Both the position numbers and the translations under genes were made by a program. From the NCBI GenBank assembly GCA_023422775.1, contig JAFAGM010000067.1:1-44053 (forward strand): 44,053 nt of DNA. The letters are read 5' to 3'. The notes beneath the pieces are model-generated. The model saw nothing but the letters and a program-made list of their open reading frames with translations. It made no database searches and had not been told where the DNA came from. This document shows positions 8,737 to 17,288 of the stretch, piece after piece. Numbering within the stretch: the first letter of the stretch is position 1; each line of letters starts with the position of its first letter. This DNA is from Pseudomonadota bacterium (lineage in GTDB: Bacteria; Pseudomonadota; Alphaproteobacteria; Rhizobiales; Xanthobacteraceae).

Positions 8737-9366
8737 TTAGCGGCCCGCGGGTTTCTCGATCAGCTTCTTGAGGCTGTCGCGGGCAGGTTTGCTGTAGCCA
8801 TCGCCAGACGCAGGGGTGGCCTGGTCGGCGTCAGTTTGCTCGTCCTCAGGTTTATTCTTCTTGAATCTCTTTAAGATGGTGTTCTCGGGATCATCCGGCA
8901 AGAGCGACATTAACCAATCCCCGGTTCCCTGCAGAACCAGCCGGGATTTCGCACCCGTGACCCAGTCCGGCCGCTGCTTGTCCGGTACCAGCCAGGTGAA
9001 GAACAGGAAAGCGACCACAACGATCAAAAGTCCGCGACCCAACCCGAACAGGAAGCCGAGCGTGCGATCCAGCGCGCCGATTCGGGAATCCAGCACCATG
9101 TCGGAAATTCGAACCGTGATGACGGACACCACGATCAGGGTGCCGATAAAGGTGCCGGCGACCACGGCCACCGCGGCAACTGTATCATTATTGAAATAAG
9201 TCTTGGCGGTCGGGAGCAGCTTCGAGAAAGCATAAAGCGTGACCAGCGCGGCGGCGCCCCACGCGGCGATCGACAGGATCTCCCGCATGAAGCCGCGCAC
9301 CATGGCGAGCAGGCCCGAAATCAGCATCACCGCGAGCAGGACGAGATCGAGTATCGTAATCGGCAT
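8737..9366 (-). CDS. cvpA: CvpA family membrane protein
   Basis: CvpA proteins are small inner-membrane proteins, named for colicin V production and commonly adjacent to purF. This one has 209 residues from ATG 9366 and four hydrophobic segments (for example LDLVLLAVMLISGLLAMVRG and VAVVAGTFIGTLIVVSVIT), followed by a hydrophilic C-terminal tail rich in K, E and D. The family motif RGFMREILSIAAWG is present near residue 25, as is the DRTLGFLFGLGRG segment. An ORF extension to 9396 exists but the family begins MPITILDLVLL. It is upstream of purF with a 20-nt gap, so co-transcription is very likely. The molecular function is not settled; roles in envelope homeostasis have been proposed for homologues. 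Confidence 0.93.
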   Translation of the reverse strand: MPITILDLVLLAVMLISGLLAMVRGFMREILSIAAWGAAALVTLYAFSKLLPTAKTYFNNDTVAAVAVVAGTFIGTLIVVSVITVRISDMVLDSRIGALDRTLGFLFGLGRGLLIVVVAFLFFTWLVPDKQRPDWVTGAKSRLVLQGTGDWLMSLLPDDPENTILKRFKKNKPEDEQTDADQATPASGDGYSKPARDSLKKLIEKPAGR

Positions 9367-9530
9367 CGGCTGGTCAGGTCCGCTCGTAGGTCTCAAGCAG
9401 CGAATCGGCGGGTCAGGTTCACCCCCAAGTGAGGGCCAGACGGCATATCCCGCAAGGCTGGATATCGCGCCGTCCCGCTCGCCTTTCGCGCGCGTTGTAT
9501 AGCGGCGAGGGCCGGGCGCGTCACGCCGCT

Positions 9531-11003
9531 TTACCCGTTCTCACGACGGAATCGCGACGGTGTGGCATTTTTCTCAGATGTTCCGGCGCCGGCGTCCCGG
9601 TTGCCGTTCCCGGCGTTCCTGGGTGTGCCCCGCGCGGCGATTTCGGCGACCAGACCGGTCAATCCGCCGACGCTGTTCAGCGCCAGGCCGCCGTCGGAGC
9701 CGACCTCGCCGCGAGCCGATTCAGGCAAAACCGCGCGGCCAAAGCCGAGTTTGGCGGCCTCTTTCAGCCGCGCCGAGGTCTGCGCCACCGGCCGGACCGC
9801 GCCGGAGAGCGAAATCTCGCCGAAATAGACCGCATCCGTGGGCAATGGCGCATTCACCAGCGACGACACCAGCGCGGCCGCCGCCGCGAGGTCGGCCGCG
9901 GGTTCCTGGATCCGCAGGCCCCCGGCGACATTCAGATAGACGTCGTAGCCGGACAATTTGACCCCGCAATGCGCCTCGAGCACGGCCAGTACCATGGCCA
10001 GACGGCTCGTATCCCAGCCCACCACCGCCCGTCTGGGGGTGCCGAGCGTGGTCGGGGCCACCAGTGCCTGCAATTCCACCAGCACCGGGCGGGTGCCCTC
10101 GATGCCGGCGAGTACCGCCGTGCCCGGGCTGCCCAGATCGCGTTCGGAAAGGAACAGTTCGGAGGGGTTGGATACCTCGCGAAGGCCAAGGCCCGTCATC
10201 TCGAACACGCCGATTTCATCGGTCGGGCCGAAGCGGTTCTTCATCGCGCGCAGAATCCGGAAATGCTGCGAGCCTTCGCCTTCGAACGACAGCACCGCGT
10301 CGACCATGTGCTCGACCACGCGGGGGCCTGCGATCTGGCCGTCCTTGGTGACGTGCCCGACCAGGATGATCGCCGCGCCCGTCTTCTTGGCGAAGCGAAT
10401 CAGCGCCTGCGCGGAGGCGCGGACCTGCGTCACCGTCCCCGGCGCCGATTCCACCGTGTCGGTCCACATCGTCTGGATCGAGTCGATCACGATCAGGCGC
10501 GGCACCGCGCCCTCCGACAGCGTGGAGACGATGTCTTCCACAGAGGTTTCCGAGGCCAGTTGCACCGGCGCGTCCGCAAGGCCCAGCCGCTCGGCGCGCA
10601 GCCGCACCTGCGCCACGGCCTCTTCGCCCGAGATGTAGACCGCGCGGTGGCCGGCACGCGCCAGCATGCTGGTGGCCTGGGTGAGCAGCGTCGATTTGCC
10701 GATGCCGGGATCGCCGCCGACCAGCAATACCGAGCCGCGCACGAATCCGCCGCCGGTGACGCGGTCGAGCTCGGCCATGCCGGAGGGCAGGCGCGGGGCG
10801 TCGCTGCTCTTGCCGGTCAGGGATTCCAGCGCAAACGTCCGGCCCTTGCGCTTCGAGCGGACCGAGACCGGCATCGAGGTCGCGCCGGTCGTGTCCTCCT
10901 CGCTCAGCGTATTCCACTCGCCGCAGGAATCGCACTTCCCCTGCCAGCGGTTATACGCCGCGCCGCAGTTCTGGCAGACAAAGGAGAGGGTGGATTTGGC
11001 CAT
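9531..11003 (-). CDS. radA: DNA repair protein RadA (Sms)
   Basis: RadA is a RecA-related, hexameric branch-migration helicase acting in recombinational repair. The 490-residue protein has all expected parts: an N-terminal four-Cys zinc finger (CQNCG near residue 10 and CDSCG near residue 27), the Walker A motif GGDPGIGKSTLL, a Walker B segment LIVIDSIQTMW, the RadA-specific KNRFG motif and a C-terminal Lon-protease-like domain. The C-terminus carries a short extra Asn/Gly/Arg-rich tail. It precedes cvpA-purF on the same strand, the usual alphaproteobacterial order; alr, which often comes just before radA, is displaced about 13 kb away here. Confidence 0.97.
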   Translation of the reverse strand: MAKSTLSFVCQNCGAAYNRWQGKCDSCGEWNTLSEEDTTGATSMPVSVRSKRKGRTFALESLTGKSSDAPRLPSGMAELDRVTGGGFVRGSVLLVGGDPGIGKSTLLTQATSMLARAGHRAVYISGEEAVAQVRLRAERLGLADAPVQLASETSVEDIVSTLSEGAVPRLIVIDSIQTMWTDTVESAPGTVTQVRASAQALIRFAKKTGAAIILVGHVTKDGQIAGPRVVEHMVDAVLSFEGEGSQHFRILRAMKNRFGPTDEIGVFEMTGLGLREVSNPSELFLSERDLGSPGTAVLAGIEGTRPVLVELQALVAPTTLGTPRRAVVGWDTSRLAMVLAVLEAHCGVKLSGYDVYLNVAGGLRIQEPAADLAAAAALVSSLVNAPLPTDAVYFGEISLSGAVRPVAQTSARLKEAAKLGFGRAVLPESARGEVGSDGGLALNSVGGLTGLVAEIAARGTPRNAGNGNRDAGAGTSEKNATPSRFRRENG

Positions 11004-11149
11004 GGTGGGGTGAGTCGCTATCCAGATCGAGTCGGCGATGCGTCATAGCATGTCTGATACCGCGCGCGGATATGATACGATACTGCAATACGCTTCAGTC
11101 GAACTGTAGAACTCAACCTTAGGGAGGGGGGCCTCACCACCAGCCCGAT

Positions 11150-11169
11150 AGATTTGGGTAACCAAATCT
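11150..11169. promoter_or_regulatory. Inverted repeat upstream of DUF5131 gene
   Basis: AGATTTGG (11150-11157) and CCAAATCT (11162-11169) form a perfect 8-bp inverted repeat with a 4-nt centre, ending 41 nt before the chosen start of the DUF5131 gene. The size and position fit a dimeric repressor operator, but no regulator gene is adjacent. An AT-rich hairpin in leader RNA is an alternative. Confidence 0.4.
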
Positions 11170-11210
11170 AACCACTTTCTTGAGATTCTATGGACGCTGG
11201 AGAAATCCCC

Positions 11211-11963
11211 ATGGCCGAAACATCAATCGAATGGACCGACGCGACATGGAATCCAGTGGCCGGTTGCACCGTGATTACGGCTGGCTGTACGAATTGCTAC
11301 GCCATGAGGATGGCGGCGAGGCTTGAGGCTATGGGTTCCGCGAAGTATCGCGGCCTCACCCGGAAAAGCGGACGACGTGCGGTCTGGACCGGCAAAATAC
11401 GTCTGGATTACGCATCTCTTGATACACCTCGGGGGTGGTCGAAGCCGCGCAAGGTGTTTGTCAACTCAATGTCCGACCTTTTCCATGACGATGTTCCAAT
11501 TGAGTTCATCGCTCGGGTCTGGGACGTCATGAAGGATACGCCTCGGCACACCTATCAAATTCTCACGAAGCGCCCCGAGCGCATGGTCCAAGTTCTGACT
11601 CAGCGATCGTTTGAAATCCTCCCGAATGTCTGGCTCGGTACAAGTGTTGAGGATGGTCGCGTTCTAAATAGATTGGACGCGATTCGACGAGTTCCCGCTG
11701 CAATCAGATTTGTTTCGCTTGAACCGCTGATTGGGTCCGTAGCCGAAGGCGATTTGACCGGCATTCATTGGGCGATCGTCGGTGGAGAGAGCGGCCCGCG
11801 CGCTCGTGAAATGAAGGCTGAGTGGGTCGACGAGATCGAGTCGATGTGTCGTTCCTCTGGAACTGCCTTCTTCTTCAAGCAATGGGGTGGAAAAAACAAG
11901 AAGGCTGCTGGACGCATACTGCACGGCAAGACATATGATGAGATGCCTGATCTGAGACCGTGA
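11211..11963 (+). CDS. DUF5131 (phage Gp37/Gp68-like) three-Cys protein
   Basis: The protein (250 residues from ATG 11211) belongs to the DUF5131/Gp37-Gp68 family found in phages and genomic islands. The N-terminus has the family signature IEWTDATWNPVAGC followed by Cys26 and Cys29, a C-x6-C-x2-C cluster that could bind a metal or an Fe-S cluster. Other family blocks are KVFVNSMSDLFHDDVP, YQILTKRPERM, PNVWLGTSVED and AIVGGESGPRAREM, and FFKQWGG near the C-terminus. I prefer ATG 11211 over ATG 11190 because GGAG lies 8 nt upstream and the family starts here. It is tail-to-tail with a TcmP-like gene 2 nt away, a recognised pairing. The function is not established; a nucleic-acid or nucleotide modification role is only a guess. 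Codon use is less GC-biased than in radA. Confidence 0.9.
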   Translation: MAETSIEWTDATWNPVAGCTVITAGCTNCYAMRMAARLEAMGSAKYRGLTRKSGRRAVWTGKIRLDYASLDTPRGWSKPRKVFVNSMSDLFHDDVPIEFIARVWDVMKDTPRHTYQILTKRPERMVQVLTQRSFEILPNVWLGTSVEDGRVLNRLDAIRRVPAAIRFVSLEPLIGSVAEGDLTGIHWAIVGGESGPRAREMKAEWVDEIESMCRSSGTAFFFKQWGGKNKKAAGRILHGKTYDEMPDLRP

Positions 11964-11965
11964 TC

Positions 11966-12793
11966 TCATCGATACTTCTTAAAAATAGAGTCGATGATTT
12001 TTTGCGCAACGGGCTTCTGCGAAGCAAAGAATAAGTAATACACAACAGCATTGGTACTGTTCTTCATCGGAAGAGCCTCGGGGACGAACTGGAATCCCGC
12101 AACTTCGCGTAGCCTTTTGCGAAAGGCTCCTACGATTGCATCATTACCTTGCTTTACGATGTCCGGTGCACTGAACAAGTTGCCTTGCGGATGCTCAGCG
12201 TAGGCTGCTTCTCTCCAGGATTCATCACCCCAAAAATTGTTCATGCGGTCGATGCCTTCTTTCGGAACGGCGGTCGGATTTCGCCAGATCGCATTCCTGT
12301 TCATATCCATCACCGGAAAATTCAGGAACATGTCGACAGCGCGGGACTGACCCGCCATCTCCATTGCGCGCCATTCGAGGTGCAGACCGTAAGGATCGAA
12401 GAGGCAGAGCGCTCGCTTATATTCCTCGTATTTGATTGTCGGCAGAAGCTCCTGGGTGAGGTATTTCGAGGCGTCGCCTGTCTCGATATGGACGTTGCTG
12501 CGGTCGGCGCACAACTTTTTCAGATGGGCCGTTTTCTGGGCGTCCATATCGATAAAAAAGAAACCGTCGAACGGAGGTGTGGTCTTTAGCGCGCGGGCTG
12601 GACTGCCGTCGATCTGTCCACCGCTTCGTTTCGAAATGTGGACGCCGGCACCACTGAACGCGTCGACATAGAACTTTTTCAGACCTCGTTGGTTGGCAAA
12701 AGCTGCCGTATAGGCCGAGCCGTATTTTTCAACGATCTCAAGCTTCAACTCGGACCAGATGCCAACTTCATCAAACTTAAATGGTACTGACAC
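11966..12793 (-). CDS. tcmP: Three-Cys-motif partner protein TcmP
   Basis: This 275-residue protein matches the TcmP family (partner of three-Cys-motif DUF5131 proteins). It looks like a Rossmann-type methyltransferase-like fold: FYVDAFSGAGVH resembles SAM-binding motif I, FFFIDMD resembles the acidic motif II, and CLFDPYGLHLEW occupies the place of a catalytic DPPY-like motif. No methyltransferase activity is proven for the family. Translation begins at a GTG (12793) with only a weak ribosome site; no better start is visible. The gene converges on the DUF5131 gene with a 2-nt gap, so the pair is probably a functional module that arrived together between radA and the cyclase gene. Confidence 0.85.
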   Translation of the reverse strand: MSVPFKFDEVGIWSELKLEIVEKYGSAYTAAFANQRGLKKFYVDAFSGAGVHISKRSGGQIDGSPARALKTTPPFDGFFFIDMDAQKTAHLKKLCADRSNVHIETGDASKYLTQELLPTIKYEEYKRALCLFDPYGLHLEWRAMEMAGQSRAVDMFLNFPVMDMNRNAIWRNPTAVPKEGIDRMNNFWGDESWREAAYAEHPQGNLFSAPDIVKQGNDAIVGAFRKRLREVAGFQFVPEALPMKNSTNAVVYYLFFASQKPVAQKIIDSIFKKYR

Positions 12794-12884
12794 GGGCGCT
12801 AGTCATCTGCTGCTGCCAATCCTTTACTGTAAGCCGAACTAGCGTATCTAGCAACTGTGACTATATTTTCAATCATTGATAGAA

Positions 12885-14303
12885 CTACCTCATGGTCGCT
12901 TTAGCGCTTCCAGGCCCGATGCTGGCACACGTCCATATCCCCACCGGCTGCTCAAGCCCACGAATGCTCTGCGCCGGCCGCTCGACCAGCGCTGCGAAGT
13001 CTGTGCTTGAGTGATTCGGCTCGGCGCGCGCCTGCTGCACCAGCGCGTCGCTGACGACGATGGCGCAGCCGAATTCGCGGGTCAGTGCCTCGAGGCGGCT
13101 CGCCGCGTTCACGGTGGTGCCGATCACGGCGAATTCGAGCCGGTTGAGGCCGATATCTCCCAGCACCACTTGCCCGTAGTGCAATCCGACGCTGACCTGG
13201 ATCGGCGGCTCGTTGCGATCGCTCCGCTCTCTGTTCAACTCGGCGATCGAGGCGATCATGCCCCTCGCGCAGCGCAAGGCGTTCAGCGCATCGGAATCGC
13301 CGGCGAACGGCGTGCCGAAAGTCGCCATCAGGCCGTCGCCGAGATACTTGTCGAGCGTTCCGCCGTGCTGGAACACTTCTCTTTCCATCCGTTCGTGGAA
13401 TTGCCGCAGCGTCTCGATCACCTGCTTCGGGTCGCGTCCGTCCGAATAGGCGGTGAACCCCACGATGTCGGCAAACAGCACCGCGACGTCCTGGGTGCGA
13501 ACCCGCGTGAGCGGCTCGTCGTTGCCGGAGAGTTCATCGACGACATTGGGAGAGAAGTAGCGCGCCAGATTGGCGCGCTCGCGCTCCAGCCCGGCGTGAC
13601 TGATCAAGAGCGTGTTCGAACGCCGCACCGCGACCGCCAGGATTGCCGCCACGATGATGAATACGACGATCTGCTGGAAGCGCGCGCCGAAGCCGATCGA
13701 CGAGGGATTGAGGATATCGAACATGCGAATGTCAGCCCCGATCGCCTCCCCGACACGCTCCGACAGCGCGGCATGGGTTTCGGGTTGCAGGTAGGCCCAG
13801 CCGACGGCGGTGGCCCACAGCGCCGATGTCCACAGGCCCATCGCGAGCACCGTCCGCCACGAATAGGCAAGCGTTGCAGTCGAAAGGAAGATGAAGAAGT
13901 AGAGGAAACTGTCGAAGCGGAATTGCATCCCGATCGGCCAGTGCGAACTGCCCCATGGATTGGGAACGATGCTGAGGAACGTCAGCAATGCGAGGTCGCA
14001 AATGATCAGGGAAACCTCGAGCGGCGAACGGCCGACCTTGCCGACCTTGAGCTGCGCCCAGCCGATCAGGGCAAAGAAGCCCAGCATCGCGACGTAATAG
14101 ATGACTTCCCAGCTCGGGTTGACGATCGGCAGCGTAACGGCCGTGACTGCCAGCGCGACCCAGCGGGCGCGGACGGCCAGCAGCAGGCCTTCACGCTTGC
14201 TTTCGGTCAGGGCGGCCTCTGCAAATTTCAGCGTGTCCTGCCGGGCCTCGGTTCGTCCGGATCGCTGGTCGCCCGGATAGGGGATATCCGCCGCTTCTGC
14301 CAT
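12885..14303 (-). CDS. Membrane adenylate/guanylate cyclase (class III)
   Basis: From ATG 14303 the protein has 472 residues. The N-terminal half holds about six hydrophobic helices, including one just before the catalytic part (FQQIVVFIIVAAILAVAV). It is followed by a short linker with the RYFSPNVVDEL signature that couples many bacterial cyclases to their sensor parts. The class III catalytic domain shows VLFADIVGFTAYSD with the first metal-binding Asp, LDKYLGDGLMATFGTPF with the second, and the dimer-arm segment FAVIGTTVNAASRLEAL. Substrate choice (ATP or GTP) is not certain. The product is expected to be an integral-membrane cyclic-nucleotide synthase sensing a membrane or periplasmic signal. 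An ORF extension to 14387 exists but adds an unconvincing Arg-rich leader. Confidence 0.93.
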   Translation of the reverse strand: MAEAADIPYPGDQRSGRTEARQDTLKFAEAALTESKREGLLLAVRARWVALAVTAVTLPIVNPSWEVIYYVAMLGFFALIGWAQLKVGKVGRSPLEVSLIICDLALLTFLSIVPNPWGSSHWPIGMQFRFDSFLYFFIFLSTATLAYSWRTVLAMGLWTSALWATAVGWAYLQPETHAALSERVGEAIGADIRMFDILNPSSIGFGARFQQIVVFIIVAAILAVAVRRSNTLLISHAGLERERANLARYFSPNVVDELSGNDEPLTRVRTQDVAVLFADIVGFTAYSDGRDPKQVIETLRQFHERMEREVFQHGGTLDKYLGDGLMATFGTPFAGDSDALNALRCARGMIASIAELNRERSDRNEPPIQVSVGLHYGQVVLGDIGLNRLEFAVIGTTVNAASRLEALTREFGCAIVVSDALVQQARAEPNHSSTDFAALVERPAQSIRGLEQPVGIWTCASIGPGSAKATMR

Positions 14304-14474
14304 GACGCTCAAGACACATCTCCCCGATCGAGAATCAGATCGTGCATTCAAGTGGCGCGCCAACTCGCGGCCAGCCGGCGATGTCATATCCGATAAACGC
14401 GGCAGCGGTCAGGCCCGGGAGCAAATTAGAGCGGCTCGCTTGTCCGGGAGGATCGGCTCACGTTCTGCCCGATC

Positions 14475-15197
14475 TCATGAAAAGGCCGTCCACAGCATCG
14501 ACAGGCCGGCGGCGATCATGATGCCGTCCATCAGGAAGCGGAACATTTCGGGTTCGAGACGCAGCACGAAGCGCTTGGCGATGAAGGCGCCGAACATCAG
14601 CGACGAGCCGGCAATGAGACCCTTGATCGCGACATCGGATGTCAGCGCGCCGAAGCGTTCGAAGGTGACGGACTTGCTCAAATAGAGGCCGAGCGAACTC
14701 GCCGCTTCGGTGGCGAGGAACGCGCCCTTGTTGAGGCCGTAGAACAGAAACAGCGGCACGCTGAGCGGCCCGGTCGACACCACGATGCCGGTGAGATAGC
14801 CGATGATCGCGCCGCCCACGGCAAGGTGCCAGAGTTGCGCCTTGAGCTGATGCCGCGCCAGCCAGTGCCGCACCGGCACCATCGCGATCAGGAACAGGCC
14901 GATCGCGATATCGACGGCGTGCGAGGGCAGCGCGAGCAGCGTGCGCGCGCCGAGTGCGCTGGCCGGAATGCCGGTGACCGAATAGGCGAGGCAGGCGCGC
15001 CAGTCGACCTCGCGCCACCAGGCCAGGATACGCGACAGGTTCGCCATCACGGCCGCGACCGCCATGATCGGCACCGCTTCCTTCGGTCCGTATTGATAGA
15101 TCAGCACCGGCATCAGCATGATCGACGACCCCGTGCCGACGATGCCTGAAATGGTGCCGGCGAGCAGGCCGACGATGAGGACGAAGAGGAAGCCCAA
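14475..15197 (-). CDS. Sulfite exporter TauE/SafE (TSUP) family permease
   Basis: This is a very hydrophobic protein with about seven or eight helices. The family hallmark is the N-terminal GLLAGTISGIVGTGSSIMLMP, repeated in weaker form in the second half (VVSTGPLSVPLFLFYGLNKG). TSUP proteins move sulfur oxyanions or organosulfonates across the inner membrane; the substrate here is unknown. The start is uncertain: no ATG is near the conserved N-terminus, and I chose TTG 15197 because the frame upstream (to 15296) is Arg/Pro-rich and overlaps the divergent GFA gene. It may be an independent unit, being 171 nt from the cyclase gene. Confidence 0.82.
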   Translation of the reverse strand: MGFLFVLIVGLLAGTISGIVGTGSSIMLMPVLIYQYGPKEAVPIMAVAAVMANLSRILAWWREVDWRACLAYSVTGIPASALGARTLLALPSHAVDIAIGLFLIAMVPVRHWLARHQLKAQLWHLAVGGAIIGYLTGIVVSTGPLSVPLFLFYGLNKGAFLATEAASSLGLYLSKSVTFERFGALTSDVAIKGLIAGSSLMFGAFIAKRFVLRLEPEMFRFLMDGIMIAAGLSMLWTAFS

Positions 15198-15289
15198 AGG
15201 ATTGTCTTTCGCGGTTCCCCGATGCTGACACCATGCTGGCAGCAGGCCCGGGTTACGACGTCTTGTTCTTACAGGGATAGGAGCCGATC

Positions 15290-15658
15290 GTGCCAATCAA
15301 GGGAAGCTGTCATTGCGGCCATACACAGTTCGAAGTGAGCGAGGCGCCAGTGGGCGTGACCCGCTGCACCTGCTCATTGTGCGTCAAGCGCGGCGCGCTC
15401 TGGGCCTATTACCCGCCGGCGCAGTTTCGCCTGACGTCACCAGCGGAAAACGTCGCGACCTATCTGTGGGGCAGTTGCACCGTCAAGCATCACTTCTGCG
15501 AAAAATGCGGCTGTGGAACCTTTTCCGAATCGCCTGACTGGTCGACCGGCAAGCCCGACTTCGACAAGCCGAAGGTCGCCGTGAATTCGCGACTGTTCGA
15601 CGATTTCAACCTCGATGCGGTGCCGGTGGCGACCATCGACGGCAGGATTATGTGGTGA
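15290..15658 (+). CDS. GFA family (glutathione-dependent formaldehyde-activating-like) protein
   Basis: This 122-residue zinc-binding protein is of the GFA/CENP-V fold. Visible metal ligands are CHCG near residue 7, CTCSLC near residue 27 and HHFCEKCGC near residue 67, the usual order of the family. The start is GTG 15290 with AGGAG just upstream. Despite the family name, most members are not shown to act on formaldehyde, so a general glutathione adduct or small-molecule role is the safest description. It is divergent from the TSUP gene and convergent with the small cyclase gene. Confidence 0.9.
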   Translation: MPIKGSCHCGHTQFEVSEAPVGVTRCTCSLCVKRGALWAYYPPAQFRLTSPAENVATYLWGSCTVKHHFCEKCGCGTFSESPDWSTGKPDFDKPKVAVNSRLFDDFNLDAVPVATIDGRIMW

Positions 15659-15670
15659 CTGCTGCGCGCG

Positions 15671-16408
15671 TTATGCGGCGTAAAGCTCGATCGGATGATC
15701 GAATCCCTTGAGCTGGAATGCCTTCGAGGGGCTGCCCTTCAAGTCCGGCTGGGTGCGGTCAAACACAGCCCTGGTCACGAGGATCTGGTCGGCCTCGGCA
15801 ACCGACTGGGCCCGGGAGGCGGTATTGACGACGGTCCCGATCGCCGTCAGGTCGCGGTGCGACCGGCCGAACTCGCCAAAGCTCAGTTCGCCTGTATGGA
15901 TGCCGATGCCGATCCCCAGTTCTTCCGCAGAAAGGCCGTGCGCTTCAACCAGAGTTGCGCGCCGTTCACGCCAGTTCGCCTGAATCTCCTGCGCGGCGAG
16001 CACGGCGTTTCTGGCATGGCCGTCTCGTTTCAGGGGAAAGTTGAAGACTGCCATGACGGCATCGCCGATGGTCTTGTTGAGGAGTCCGTCGTGTTCCCAG
16101 ATCGCGCCTGCGCATTCGTCATAGAACTCGTCGAGCAAACCCGAAACGGCATCCGGCGATTGCGATTGCGACAGGCTGGTGTAGCCTCGCAGGTCGGCAA
16201 ACATGATGGTCGCGTCGATGGTGATCTTGCGGGCGCGCATCACTTTCGTGAACATCAGTTCGCAGATCGTGCAGGTGTTGGGATTCATCCGGCTCGGACG
16301 GATGCCGAACGCACGGAACGGCGCCGAGATCACGCCGCGGAGCGGCACCGGGACGTGCATCTGCTCCCAGCACCCTCTGCAGAATTTCGCATGTTGAGAA
16401 GCTGCCAT
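15671..16408 (-). CDS. Soluble class III nucleotide cyclase with N-terminal Cys motifs
   Basis: This is a compact 245-residue protein without membrane segments. Residues 60-210 form a class III cyclase domain: IMFADLRGYTSLSQ gives the first metal Asp (residue 72), NKTIGDAVMAVFNFP the second, and TAIGTVVNTASRAQ the dimer arm. The first 55 residues hold two CxxC pairs (Cys10/Cys13 and Cys46/Cys49), suggesting a zinc ribbon or redox-responsive metal site controlling the enzyme; this is inference. The sequence ends soon after the catalytic domain. The ATG at 16408 is the only credible start. It is convergent with the GFA gene (12-nt gap) and divergent from the cupin gene. Confidence 0.9.
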   Translation of the reverse strand: MAASQHAKFCRGCWEQMHVPVPLRGVISAPFRAFGIRPSRMNPNTCTICELMFTKVMRARKITIDATIMFADLRGYTSLSQSQSPDAVSGLLDEFYDECAGAIWEHDGLLNKTIGDAVMAVFNFPLKRDGHARNAVLAAQEIQANWRERRATLVEAHGLSAEELGIGIGIHTGELSFGEFGRSHRDLTAIGTVVNTASRAQSVAEADQILVTRAVFDRTQPDLKGSPSKAFQLKGFDHPIELYAA

Positions 16409-16562
16409 TTTCCACCGTGATCCACGCGCGTGGCAGGCACGCTGATCCTACATACCGGTCTGTCGGCAAGCAAGCCGGGACCGCCGCAGTGCACACCTGC
16501 CGGCTGGTGGACCGGACCAAAGCTGCTAGGATCGCGTCAAAACAGCAGGACGGAGGATCGCC

Positions 16563-17012
16563 ATGGACGCCGTGACCCCGAAGGGCGCGCAGACCGCAGA
16601 CACGCATTCCCACCTGGTCCGTCCGGACAGCATGGAATGGCAGAAGACGCGCTTTCCCGGTTGCGAGGCCAAGACGTTGCTGTTCGACCGCAAGACCGGC
16701 CTGATGACCGCGCTGATGCGCTTCGCGCCGGGCGCGGTGTTGCCTGACCACGAGCACGTCAACATCGAGCAGACCTACGTCCTCGAAGGCTCGCTGGTCG
16801 ACAAGGAAGGCCCGGCGCAGGGCATCGAGTGCAAGGCCGGCGAGTTCATCTGGCGCGAGGAGGGCAGCCGCCATGCCGCCTGGTGCCCCCAGGGAGGGTT
16901 GATGCTCGCGATCTTCCAGGTTCCGAACAAGTTCTTCGAGGCTGATGGGCGGGTGATCGACGCGGCCGGCGACGATTGGGATGAGACCTGGGGCCACACC
17001 CGCAAGGGCTGA
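16563..17012 (+). CDS. Cupin domain protein (ChrR/acetylacetone-cleaving-like)
   Basis: This is a single-domain cupin of 149 residues. The metal-binding motif 1 appears as LPDHEHVNIEQTYVLEGS (two His, one Glu/Gln) and motif 2 as GEFIWREEGSRHAAW with a further His. Proteins of this kind include small dioxygenases and ChrR-like anti-sigma cupins; no partner sigma factor is nearby, so an enzymatic or sensing role cannot be decided. The start is ATG 16563 with GGAGG upstream. The gene is followed directly by a truncated membrane-protein fragment in a decayed region. Confidence 0.87.
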   Translation: MDAVTPKGAQTADTHSHLVRPDSMEWQKTRFPGCEAKTLLFDRKTGLMTALMRFAPGAVLPDHEHVNIEQTYVLEGSLVDKEGPAQGIECKAGEFIWREEGSRHAAWCPQGGLMLAIFQVPNKFFEADGRVIDAAGDDWDETWGHTRKG

Positions 17013-17061
17013 TCCGTCGCCGGCGTTTGCGTTCGACCGACAGGCGGCGGTCGTCCGGTCC

Positions 17062-17232
17062 TTGCCGTTATTGTACGGCTTGACGCTCTTCGTCTCTGCG
17101 CTGCTTCTGTTCTCGATCCAGCCGATGTTTGCGAAGATGGTGCTGCCGAAACTCGGCGGTGCGCCGGCCGTGTGGATGGGCGACTATTCCAACATTCTCG
17201 GCGTCATGCTGCGCAGGAAATTTGGCGGCTAG
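17062..17232 (+). pseudogene. Truncated N-terminus of a polytopic membrane/spermidine-synthase-like protein
   Basis: The frame encodes LFVSALLLFSIQPMFAKMVL and then GGAPAVW, the typical first helix and loop of the large fused MFS/spermidine-synthase-like proteins, which normally run for several hundred residues. Here similarity ends after GGAPAVW; the frame continues with about 17 unrelated residues (MGDYSNILG and on) and stops at 17232. There is no continuation in another frame that I can recognise, so a deletion rather than a single frameshift is likely. The exact start is unclear; an in-frame ATG lies upstream at 16981 inside the cupin gene. Confidence 0.6.
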
Positions 17233-17288
17233 CGAAGGCCGGCAATTGTCCCGCGATGGCCGCCGGCGACCCCCACCATAGTTTTGCG

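Noticed and set aside
9429..11048. 539-residue plus-strand ORF opposite radA
   Set aside because: Antisense shadow of radA with no recognisable domain.
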